From positions 1 to 38,715 of the forward strand of contig JASANZ010002045.1 of the NCBI GenBank assembly GCA_030849805.1: 38,715 nucleotides of DNA. The letters are read 5' to 3'. This stretch comes from Sergeia podlipaevii. Its lineage: Eukaryota > Euglenozoa > Kinetoplastea > Trypanosomatida > Trypanosomatidae. Below are positions 26,401 through 33,065 of the stretch, one piece after another. The notes under the pieces were generated by a model. It saw only the letters and a program-made list of their open reading frames with translations, had not been told where the DNA came from and did no database searches. Each line of letters begins with the position of its first letter. Within the stretch, counting starts at the first letter, position 1. Position numbers and translations under genes: made by a program.

Positions 26401-27779
26401 AACACTTGCTCAAAACAGAGTGGAAGCCCAACGAGACAATCCAGCTTCTCTTTGAACTCGCCCTCAGCCCGCACTACCAGCCCACACAGGCAGTTTGCCA
26501 GCATCGTGTGCGCCTGCAGGTCTTCTACTCTGATTGGCAACGAACCTTTCTGGCCACCCCAGAAGATCGATGTCTTGTGCTCGTCCCTACCGAGCCGCCA
26601 CCCACGGAGATTATGGCGGAGGGTGTACGTGTGGCGGGGATGAGCGACGCCTGTACTCCGAGTCAGCGGTCCCTCAGTGTTACGAACACACAAAACATGG
26701 TAACGATCCCGCCAAGTGCGGTAGGTCCTCACGTGGTGGCGATGGGGAGTGCGAGCAAGCGGCAGGTACAACGACATAACTCGCCTTCTGCGAGGAACTC
26801 CACAGCTGTGTCCTCCTCCGTGGACTGCACGACGCGCACGCCGAACCCCGACAACGATGTGGCTTCCAACACCTCTACTGGTGGTGCCCGCACTGCTATT
26901 CCAGGTGTGCCTGAGAGCACCGAGGGCGGAGCTCCCGGGCGACGACAGCCAGGGCCTCGGCCACTTATTAGCACTAGGGGCTGCTCCGGGACTGGCAGCG
27001 AGGCCTCCTGCAATGGACCTCAAGACGGTGATGATGCTATGGGAGGGAATAGCCGCCCTAGTAGCAACACCACGGATCACCCAGATCCTCAGCAAGCTAT
27101 ACAGCAGCAAGCCCTGCGCTACAACGCGCTCGTTGTGAATATGCTCTCCTCTTCCTGCAACACGTACTACGGCGCTGTGGCAAGCTTTGAGTCCAAGCAC
27201 ATGTGCCTCTTCAGTGCTGTTATTTATGCTGAGTCACCGTGGACCACGCGGTTGGGAGCTGCGACGAACTATCCAGCAGCAGCAGCGGCGGCGACAAATC
27301 TCCTGTCACAGGCAGTGTTGCTAGGCGATGAGATGGTTGACCAGCCCTCGAAATTCGAGTTTGTCGCGGGTGAGCCGGTGCGGTTTAGAGTGCACTTGGA
27401 GCCCCACGTGCAGAACTGGCCAGAGGATGCTGACGTGGAGGAGGACTTCTTTATTCAATTTACGTATGACCCACGGCAGTGGATGGTGGTCGGTAAACAA
27501 CGAGAGCGACGCACGCTCTCACTGATGGACATTGTGACGGTCAGTTTCACAGCGGTGCCTCTCTTGCCTCTCGCAGCTCCAGCCTCTCCGTGGGGCACAG
27601 GTGATGTGGCCATGTCTGCTGCAGAGGAGTGTGTGGTGCAGACACCATCGATCCAGATGCAGTGGGCGAAGAAGCATAAGCGAGCGACTGTTGATGGCGA
27701 AGCTGCTGTCATGGCAGAAGATGTGCTCATTGACGTTGTACAGTTCCGCTCATGGGTGCACGTTTGCAAGAGACGTTAG
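20433..27779 (+). CDS. TRAPPC10: Very large TRAPPC10/Trs130-like protein (putative TRAPP II tethering subunit)
   Basis: A 2448-residue protein with conserved ends and a long variable middle. TRAPPC10/Trs130 is the TRAPP II subunit that supports Rab activation at the Golgi and endosomes. The N-terminal part fits the family: a W...L...SCLILLYQRD segment near 230-255, and near 390-415 the helical repeat CLHYLHFGQLEAARDIFEEL, which mirrors the 'fedAlvqYDEL' region. The best sign is at the C-terminus: FTYDPRQWMVVGKQ (W2350, K2355) followed by a hydrophobic VPLLPL strand. This parallels the 'W-x-(V/I)-x-GK ... PL-x-G-LPLP' ending of TRAPPC10. Animal and yeast members are about 1100-1260 residues; the excess is Ser/Thr/Gln/Ala-rich sequence, notably about 1330-1900 and 2080-2220. 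The frame is open upstream to a GTG at 20334, but that part encodes a pyrimidine tract. 20433 is the first ATG; later in-frame ATGs at 20583 and 20607 are possible. The family call is inferred from motifs. Confidence 0.6.
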   Translation: MLYSPGLLRTVASRKAAHTASSSTQRQQGQKERRGSVGAETSSPHYVPRGMQGQHTRSMFSSAKHESDFSDSETDSDFRVDAQRDQSGSGAIGAKGDGKEPQSSPQQLQDRIHHTFMLPPPLIVCLVRHVDKNFQQVATPACVEKCVQELQRYFEKPIPTESICGGTGGTLVIGRGSNVTTAPAATVSPVCFPGSCISFQLGKSLNVYSTNGAAILNIFLYSVDEPVSKPRALAHIAKEWRDELAKTGSENSCLILLYQRDLVAAAEMSQAIQDGEKSVETTLPRQSAVSAAAVKLEQYFTELKALKFTAQEMCAYLPNEAPMRVMERLRAGCEERTRKIKDVYREYLAKKRVIPLDPRQRFCSSPSPESEAVPPASSSQAWSIQQLWRHGYDLCLHYLHFGQLEAARDIFEELYLEYYNNSDDYAFVTSPYTLQRLGQVSGLFEPRGRPGCELLPSGYPRALGQGPELVDGLLYIASCEIASDLLLDRHDAARRRYDTFIELCTEKFEELAPEVAPRVYQHFFLLQCALSGLRTFWPSYGLCKPFFMPPQLSTGSGGMDCEAARDAEADKNKGGRAVFPLDAPVVGDEAQGIEVSPPLSLEGGGALGKGRDEEVAVSNQSMSAPVASSSAAFHFSMICPPENNVPQSTIVATSQQIDREVSGTSISCEAERDRIVPPWSESVDLDPCASEENARDQQYDFVDDFVQQQQYQEEDDDHDGQQDTLQALSRAVISLVRMAQATGLIPVHSRPIKMCPHGYVSDRESIIISNAPAQLQKRVESLRAYCAELSSLANNARDSLVWLLMALGYTKTSAVLRAAERKKKEEEEEQHQRQQSQSQQESLPSGAVEFFQHSAELASAASALRFWRLLTSMTAAALRVARQRRREFNLYTRVALTYLQDDPGTAARLSARKLIPFSRVHGWWHLELFTCRLYVESIDRLIHQHVTPVEKGDTGRDEGKGGMTWYNSKTWRKVFENEGSYKLYKECILFIIGSGYRECDPYDHTHKLPGASNVGCVVGTLDDDYVFAHKSQEDWWAEMARVDKCVVPLLFSGKPVEMPMDFLLRHPRLQAKLGGLHSEATDFSQPSASTNTEADTGGRCYSSMETARMPLRVHLDETVALRFTAECPISIISPFQRDGVIRAQHGGTSDQGSALHVSLLLESHKDWEDEMEPTHVVTLISPAELTYDASSQSLAVSFIFKACHAGMYRMRCIQFRIGATLLSHYPLPLLSPEEAAEAESFLVMYGNPTCSSSAAASPLSTMYHKSNVPCSSAGENARHLECGRMLFCVPEPNSGIHLSVSLPPVEHCFADAVTYFTLNVAMETPLSATMIDAFRPRQEIGVVSPSSATPTTGSTAPKGGETSTGERNKSKKDDARYSSSMCIFEASDMVTTAMGTSSASLSQTPVMGALGLPGASLTHMDMCNVSMGGFTPLDSSVLAFVLVTPLRTRELGRGASPSMLAAASTGAQSQRHRRAAGERINGSSFGNTSFTMNTLMRNSMMQRRLLASSATGQALSGFAAGVAGESELYKGSSSSQAYSESVSVEYAGVGIARAGSFAPAVETSSGTRVSPRRSCEKASPNTFAPLSLDLKTTLASMAPLAHAQLPSKRPRIAADDEVVNAKQQLQLPGLEKVDSLTSTTNTVLSVMDGEAPVSVATVSSTAVPPESRQLTAVPTDAAQYSLLSDGGAQAYPTPLSQLLPPPDSVSSSISAARAGGAGAAEYCPSPHGGTTIDEVHMRATLVEDRTAPSTSARTIIPMNETGAMWNLPAPVVAVPPEGESSSQQAPPSLNMHGAISLFPRKECRFQLQLANPGTTSAAAAPALGTKIVSVNNGEGDVAMASVKDMRVQLPLLPLFLSNGGSAASSTLQQQQQQQQLQEPSKVSFTCMRGRESCTTSVTVVLPFSSAMSIEYAFKHFQGRVYCLVKMRNTLKHTSLWMRGAMLHLLDSYSGDGGVTERAQQVASAAHFPSQLNEQQQRGAYDVVRVSEVYEHLLKTEWKPNETIQLLFELALSPHYQPTQAVCQHRVRLQVFYSDWQRTFLATPEDRCLVLVPTEPPPTEIMAEGVRVAGMSDACTPSQRSLSVTNTQNMVTIPPSAVGPHVVAMGSASKRQVQRHNSPSARNSTAVSSSVDCTTRTPNPDNDVASNTSTGGARTAIPGVPESTEGGAPGRRQPGPRPLISTRGCSGTGSEASCNGPQDGDDAMGGNSRPSSNTTDHPDPQQAIQQQALRYNALVVNMLSSSCNTYYGAVASFESKHMCLFSAVIYAESPWTTRLGAATNYPAAAAAATNLLSQAVLLGDEMVDQPSKFEFVAGEPVRFRVHLEPHVQNWPEDADVEEDFFIQFTYDPRQWMVVGKQRERRTLSLMDIVTVSFTAVPLLPLAAPASPWGTGDVAMSAAEECVVQTPSIQMQWAKKHKRATVDGEAAVMAEDVLIDVVQFRSWVHVCKRR

Positions 27780-28407
27780 AGTCTCCAGGGCTGAAGGAGG
27801 AAATACGAATGGGTGTGTACGGGAGGTTGTGCTTGAGTGAGACGTGGTGAAATGTTGATAAAGTGGAAAAAAATAAAAGGTCTTTGATGTCTTGCTGCAT
27901 CGCAGTGATTGCTTTGTATTTTTGCACATATATATATATAATGTTTAGAGGCCCATTTTTTTTTCCTTTTGTACGCCTGCATCTTTGCAAAACACCACCA
28001 CTCATATGTGTTGTTTGTTTGTTACCTCCCTCTCTTTTCTTGCTTTTTCTAGGGTTGCTGATTAGAGAAGGTTCCTGGCACATTCCAGGGTAGCAATTGT
28101 GAATCAGTTGATTTGAGTTTCTCGTCTTTGTATTTTTTTGCTGTTGCTGCTATCTGTCGTTATTCCTTTCTCTTTAAGCCCGAACCCCTTATCTATCGGC
28201 CACCCTGGCCCCTTGTGATTATTCTACTTAGCTGACAAAAAAGGTGGCTCTGTGGAGTAAAATTTCTACGTGATCGCAGTCATCTAGTCTTTTTCCGCTG
28301 CTTGGTTCCCATATATCTATTACGCATTTGGTTCATTTTTGTTTTTGATAGTGGGTGTGACTGTACTTGTTTTCATATTTTTTTTTTAGTTTCTTCATTT
28401 TTTTTTT
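27780..28407. other. Spacer TRAPPC10-like - J-domain gene
   Basis: Contains a short TA run near 27927-27942, T runs, and the tract at 28370-28387 that probably defines the next acceptor. No gene seen. Confidence 0.6.
28368..28389 (+). promoter_or_regulatory. Pyrimidine tract and acceptor for the J-domain gene
   Basis: A T-rich tract ends in AG at 28388-28389, 18 bases before the ATG at 28408. The leader itself is again T-rich. Confidence 0.55.
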
Positions 28408-29685
28408 ATGATCCGCTTTACAGCACTGCTGCGTTTTACTGTGCACTCCCCCCGAGGTATTAACTTTGCACTTGGCCCTCAGGATGCTATCGCGCAGGTG
28501 GGGCAGAAGTACGGCAAGCGTCGGTTTGGAGCCAAACTAGACTTCTTAGAGCTCAAGACGCCATCTAAAGAATTCCTGCCCTTTTACATTTGTAACGGGC
28601 ATATTCATGGCACCTTCACCGCAACGGTCGGCTATTCTGAGAACTCCAACGACTCCTCTGGCAAGTCGGTGAGCCGCACCCGCTACGTCCACACGCAGCC
28701 ACTCCCACTCAACAGTATCTTCGAGGGCAATCGCACTCAACTCTACGCGGGGTACAAGTACAACATCAACCACATTCACTACGCTCTCAGAGACGAGGAC
28801 CTCCCGAACCACATGCAGAAACTCAACACAATTGACACCACTGATGCCACTTTGAATCTCTTTGAGCAGTCCACCTCGACTCTGCGGCAGCTGGTAGAGC
28901 AGGAGGTCAAGCGTCAGGCTGAGGAGACCGCCACATCGATGGTGCGCCAGTTCCATACAGGCGCCGACTCTATCAGCATCAACTTTTCTGAGCTTAGCAT
29001 TAAGATCGACGATGTGATCCCAGTGTTTGTGCCGTGCTACGTAATTAAGGCAAACTACGATGAGGAGCAGTACACCATGTATGTATCCGGCACCACAGGT
29101 CGTGTAGGAGGACCGTATCTCCTCAACGCGCTCTATCTCGCAAGGACGACTGGACTTGCAACTGTGGCCCTAGGAGTGCTCCTTGTCCCCAACAAGGTGG
29201 CTGGCCTCATCTACGGCTCCATGATGTGCATTTTTACTTACTATATTGCCTTCTACGCAGCCAAGTACTTTCCATCGTACCGCCGCGACTACCTTCGCAA
29301 GCAGAGAGCGAAGTTACAACAGCAAAACAGGGGTGCTGACACGCAAGGCTTTCGCCCTAGTGCGAGCTCAGAGCGTATCAGGCAGGAGTATCACAACTCC
29401 TCCTACTGGGACTCCCACGCGTACCAGCAGAAGAGCAGTGGGGGCACAACCTCATCCACTAGCGGCGGCGCTCGCACACGTGTCATTAGAGACCCCAAGG
29501 GGTACTATGCGATACTGGGGCTTCATGGAGACGAGTCCGTAAACGATATTAGATCTGCCTATAGAATACTGGTACTGAAGCAGCATCCCGATATAGGTGG
29601 GTCTACTGAAACTATGGCCAAGATCAATGAAGCGTATCGTGTTCTACGTGATCCCAAGCGGAGAGCAGAGTACGACCAGCAGTAG
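28408..29685 (+). CDS. Membrane-anchored J-domain protein (DnaJ family), probably mitochondrial
   Basis: A 425-residue Hsp70 co-chaperone of unusual layout. The J domain is at the extreme C-terminus (about 366-424), with the helix I region GYYAILGL, the catalytic HPD at H393-P394-D395, and the helix III/IV pattern INEAYRVLRDPKRRAEYD. Ahead of it are two adjacent hydrophobic segments (about 248-266 and 268-290) and a Gly/Ser/Gln-rich linker. The N-terminal 240 residues form a soluble-looking domain I do not recognise. The first 17 residues carry Arg but no acidic residue and are amphipathic, consistent with a mitochondrial presequence (inference). A C-terminal J domain after a membrane anchor recalls Pam18/TIM14, but the size and double anchor differ. 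No zinc-finger or G/F region of type I/II DnaJ is present. Confidence 0.88.
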   Translation: MIRFTALLRFTVHSPRGINFALGPQDAIAQVGQKYGKRRFGAKLDFLELKTPSKEFLPFYICNGHIHGTFTATVGYSENSNDSSGKSVSRTRYVHTQPLPLNSIFEGNRTQLYAGYKYNINHIHYALRDEDLPNHMQKLNTIDTTDATLNLFEQSTSTLRQLVEQEVKRQAEETATSMVRQFHTGADSISINFSELSIKIDDVIPVFVPCYVIKANYDEEQYTMYVSGTTGRVGGPYLLNALYLARTTGLATVALGVLLVPNKVAGLIYGSMMCIFTYYIAFYAAKYFPSYRRDYLRKQRAKLQQQNRGADTQGFRPSASSERIRQEYHNSSYWDSHAYQQKSSGGTTSSTSGGARTRVIRDPKGYYAILGLHGDESVNDIRSAYRILVLKQHPDIGGSTETMAKINEAYRVLRDPKRRAEYDQQ

Positions 29686-29691
29686 CAGTCA

Positions 29692-29710
29692 TGTGTGTGT
29701 GTGTGTGTGT
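29692..29710. repeat. TG dinucleotide microsatellite
   Basis: An alternating TG run of about nine units lies immediately after the J-domain stop codon, in the 3' UTR. Confidence 0.85.
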
Positions 29711-29984
29711 ATTGGCTGGGTAGTCTCTCTCTGTCGCAGAGCTCTGGATTGAATACCAATAGAAGTTAGACATGAAGAATTCAGAGAGGAAAAGGAAAAT
29801 TTGCTACAGGACCAATTTTCTTTTTCTTTTTCCAAGGCGCTGCATCGCACCACATAAAGGAGAAACTGTATCTGTTTGCTTGTTGTTGTTTTTTGTAAAA
29901 AAAAAGCAATGGCAAAGAGTAGCGCAAGATAACATATAGAACGGAATAAGAGGAAGAGGGGGGGGAATCGCGTCCGCTACTCGG

Positions 29985-30016
29985 CCCTCTCTCTCTCTCT
30001 CTCTTTCTCTCTCTCC
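29985..30016. repeat. CT-rich pyrimidine repeat
   Basis: A 32-base pure pyrimidine run, mostly CT units, followed by an AG within about 20 bases. It may act as a second processing signal in this spacer. Confidence 0.85.
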
Positions 30017-30265
30017 ATTTTGTGTGTATAAAGTTTTTACATCACCGGTGTCATTTGCATTGATTTCTAAAGTATTTCTCTGTTAATGTTTAGCGCTTGT
30101 TTGCAAATAAACATCATTTTGAGGAATTGAATAAACAGAAAAAGATGAAAAAGTCGCATTAGTGATATTGTTGTATTTAGTTTTCTTATGCCCTCACTTG
30201 ATATACTTCATTGTCAAACAGGACTTAACATAACACAACTGGGTTTAATGCTTGTCATTCTATTG

Positions 30266-30298
30266 CTTTTTTCTCTTTTCTTCTTCTTCTTTTCCAAG
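30266..30298 (+). promoter_or_regulatory. Pyrimidine tract and acceptor for the CRT-like gene
   Basis: A 30-base tract of T/C is followed by AG at 30297-30298. The first ATG after it is 30458. Weaker AGs at 30380-30381 and 30454-30455 give the same start. Confidence 0.55.
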
Positions 30299-30457
30299 TA
30301 AGTCTCGAGTAGAAGCATACCTTTTTTGATCATATCGAGAGACGTGTGCATAGTGTACACACGCTTTAATCATACTTGCAGATTTGTGTCGCTCTTCCTA
30401 AATCTGTCTGTATTGTTATTGTTGTTGTTGTACGCGCTTGTTTACATTGTTGCAGCG

Positions 30458-32188
30458 ATGAAGTGCATTTCCTACGACGATCTGAAGCTCTCCGTAAAGG
30501 GGGAATTTCAAGACTTTGTAGATGGATTTCGCACGATACGCTTTACCTGGGGCCTTGTGGTGGCTATCATTTGTGTGCTTCTTGTGATCGTTGGCAACAT
30601 TATTCTTCTTATCGGTATCAACTTTTGGCTTTCTATCTTCCCCAGTGAGAGCATGATGCACAACTCCAGTCAGATCGCAATTCAAGTGGTAGCGTCAATG
30701 CTGCTTACGTTGTTCTTCACTCTTGTGATGGTCATCTTTGCCGCTGTGTACGGTGTCACCAGCATCTGGCGCACTCTTGTCGACACCAACCGACTGCGCA
30801 GTCCTTGGTACCGCCTCCTGCTGCTCTTTGCCTCTGGTGCCACCAACGGTCTCTGTGGTGTTCTCGGTGTCTATGCAATGTCGCACACACCACAATTCAT
30901 TCAAGCCGTTCTTCTCTGCTGCATTCCGTTTAGCGCTCAAGCTTGGACTGTGTTATTTATTCCCGAGGAGAGGAAGCGCAACTACTTGTCGGTGTTCTTT
31001 GTTGCCTCCTTCGTGTTCTTTGTGGCTGGCGTGCTGCTTTCTAGCATGAGCGCCTTTCTGGAAAAGAACGGGAGTGGCAGCAGCGCGTCGTGGGCCTGGG
31101 CACTCATCTACCTTGCCAGTTCCGTCATTTTTGGACTTTGGTGTGTGGTGCAACGCCTCTACCTCGATGCGGTTCTTCTGAAGGACGCAGGGAAGGAGGG
31201 CGGCCCGTCGAAGAGTAAGAAAAACGAAGATGGCAAAGGCCAAGTCTTGAGCCAGCGGCCTGAAGAGGCAGAAAAAGAGAAGAGTGGTGGTGGTGGTGAT
31301 GTCACTCGAGGTGAAGCGAAGGCCTGTGAAAATGAAAGTTACGCTGCTGCTTTCTCTGTGGATGGCGGGGACAACAACGCGGATACCCTCCTTATTCAGC
31401 AACTTCAAAGAGAAGAGGAAGAGAAGCGCGCGGAGGAGATTGAAATCGCGGCTATTTCCCGTGTGCCCTTTTCAGCTGATGACGAAGAAGAAGAAAGAGA
31501 AGACTTGAATGGTGGCGGGCACCGCAGCGATGTTTCTGCGTCCCGCCTGCTGCTTGCTGAGCAACGCAAATGGGGAAAGGAGGACGTCACGTCGAATGCA
31601 GCAAAGATTGTGCTTCTGGTTGGTGGCCTTTTCTTTCAGCTACTGGTCTCTGTGGTGTTGTTTCCAGTTGATGCCATACCTTGGTTTGGTACGTCGAGCA
31701 GCGTGCAGGAGGCGTGGGATGGCTTTGCCACATCAATTGACTTTATCTTTGCATCGTGGAATAACATGCGGTATGGCATGTTGTACTCTTTGGGTTTTGC
31801 CATGAGTTTTATTGGATGCACGTTCCTCAACGAACACTCACCGACGCTGGCCTCTGTGGTGCTACAACTAGCAGGGCCGCTGACCTCACTCATTATTCTT
31901 ATCGTTCCGCAGTGGAACGTGTACAAGGACAACGGCAACGTCGGCCACAAAGTGGGTGGTGTCATCCTTCTCTTGACTGCCGCATTACTGTACCATGTGT
32001 GGGAGCAGCGCTCGCTCAAGAAGCTGGTGCAACGCTCTCAGGAACGGCGCGAGCGTCAGGAAGCGCTGGAGCGCTTGCAGAGAGAAGAAGAGGCAGAGCA
32101 CGTTTCTGCCCACAGCAACACTGACACTTGCGAGGAACCCGCGTTTGAGAAGCACACGGATACAGCAGTACACGTTCCGCGTGAGTAA
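30458..32188 (+). CDS. Multi-pass transporter-like protein, drug/metabolite transporter superfamily (CRT-like)
   Basis: A 576-residue membrane protein with about ten hydrophobic helices. Six lie in the first 225 residues (roughly 27-50, 68-92, 115-134, 138-158, 168-186, 201-221) and four after 380. The NGLCGVLGVYAM segment followed by PQFIQAVLLCCIPFSA resembles the DMT/CRT-like pattern in which a helix ending in a small residue-rich turn precedes a helix with a mid-membrane proline. The second half has NEHSPTLASVVLQLAGPLTS, which looks like the matching repeat. Between the halves sits a charged Glu/Lys/Ser-rich loop of about 150 residues, and the C-terminal tail is acidic with a coiled-coil-like Arg/Glu stretch. 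Substrate and membrane are unknown. Upstream hydrophobic residues in the same frame come from a TTG start and the spacer tract, and are excluded. Confidence 0.72.
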   Translation: MKCISYDDLKLSVKGEFQDFVDGFRTIRFTWGLVVAIICVLLVIVGNIILLIGINFWLSIFPSESMMHNSSQIAIQVVASMLLTLFFTLVMVIFAAVYGVTSIWRTLVDTNRLRSPWYRLLLLFASGATNGLCGVLGVYAMSHTPQFIQAVLLCCIPFSAQAWTVLFIPEERKRNYLSVFFVASFVFFVAGVLLSSMSAFLEKNGSGSSASWAWALIYLASSVIFGLWCVVQRLYLDAVLLKDAGKEGGPSKSKKNEDGKGQVLSQRPEEAEKEKSGGGGDVTRGEAKACENESYAAAFSVDGGDNNADTLLIQQLQREEEEKRAEEIEIAAISRVPFSADDEEEEREDLNGGGHRSDVSASRLLLAEQRKWGKEDVTSNAAKIVLLVGGLFFQLLVSVVLFPVDAIPWFGTSSSVQEAWDGFATSIDFIFASWNNMRYGMLYSLGFAMSFIGCTFLNEHSPTLASVVLQLAGPLTSLIILIVPQWNVYKDNGNVGHKVGGVILLLTAALLYHVWEQRSLKKLVQRSQERRERQEALERLQREEEAEHVSAHSNTDTCEEPAFEKHTDTAVHVPRE

Positions 32189-32312
32189 CAGTGGAATTTT
32201 TTTTTTTTTTAAAGAAGGAAAAAAAAGGGGAAAAAATTGCCGATGCTTTGTGCGCGCTTGTTTTACCTGCATACGTATAAAAGATGTATTGCGGAATATA
32301 CGAAAATAAAGC

Positions 32313-32328
32313 AGACACACACACACAC
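32313..32328. repeat. CA dinucleotide microsatellite
   Basis: About eight CA/AC units lie in the probable 3' UTR of the CRT-like gene. Confidence 0.8.
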
Positions 32329-32998
32329 CTTTGAGCGTACTTGACTGTAGTTGATAAATAGTTTCTCTCTCTCTTTTTTTTTTTTTTCAACGCCGTCAAG
32401 TACGTGGCACGGCATTCAAATAGTAAACAAAAATTAAATGAAGGACGAAAAAAAATATATCTAGGATAAAGAGAATCCGAGAAATTGATATCTATGTACG
32501 TGTTTTGTCTTTGTTATTACTGTTATAATTGTCATTATTTATCTATTTTTTTTATTTATCCATTTTTATTTACTTTTTTTATATTGTTGGCAATAGAATT
32601 CAGTACCACACTCCGTCAATCGCAAGCATACATATTTGATGCTTGATTGTTAAAACATTGCTACGGGAAAAAAATGACTTTTCTTTTTATATTGTTTTCT
32701 TTAAGAAAAAAAAAAGCATCATCTACTATCAGCATATCGCACCATTTTTTCATATATATTCTTTTTTTTTCATTATCATTGCTATCATTTGAAACCTTTT
32801 GGTAAGTATTAAAACTACTTTCGATGTTGCTCAATGTGGATGGAGGTATGTTGTCATTTTTCTCTTCTCTCAATTTTTTCTTTTTACCTTCTTTTGCTCC
32901 TGATTTTTACATAGAACACAAAAGAACACATTCAATCAAGGAGCAAGACAGCGCGTCACTGTGTGGGTGCGTCTTCGCTTTAGGAAACTAAATATACG

Positions 32999-33030
32999 TT
33001 TTTCCTCTTTTTCTTTTTCCTTCTTTCTAG
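32999..33030 (+). promoter_or_regulatory. Pyrimidine tract and acceptor for PRP16
   Basis: A 30-base T/C tract is followed by AG at 33029-33030. The next ATG is 33066, giving a leader of about 35 bases. An in-frame GTG at 33057 is not needed. Confidence 0.6.
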
Positions 33031-33065
33031 AATAAAATATTTCTCAAAATAGGACGGTGGAAGCA

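Larger units (their letters stand above)
29686..30457. other. Spacer J-domain - CRT-like gene
   Basis: Holds a TG repeat (29692-29710), a CT tract (29985-30016) and a stronger pyrimidine tract at 30266-30295. The region between the two tracts is AT-rich and without a credible frame. Confidence 0.6.
32189..33065. other. Spacer CRT-like - PRP16 gene
   Basis: 877 AT-rich bases with T and A runs that can pair locally (32197-32240; 32696-32710), a CA repeat (32313-32328), and the terminal tract at 32999-33028. No credible frame and no RNA gene recognised. Confidence 0.6.

Noticed and set aside
26262..27200. Antisense open frame of 312 codons inside the TRAPPC10-like gene
   Set aside because: It is opposite a long coding frame with recognisable C-terminal motifs, shows no family motif of its own, and no other gene uses that strand here.
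30326..30457. Extra leucine-rich helix in frame before the CRT-like protein
   Set aside because: It begins at TTG and encodes pyrimidine-tract sequence; the first ATG after the acceptor is 30458.
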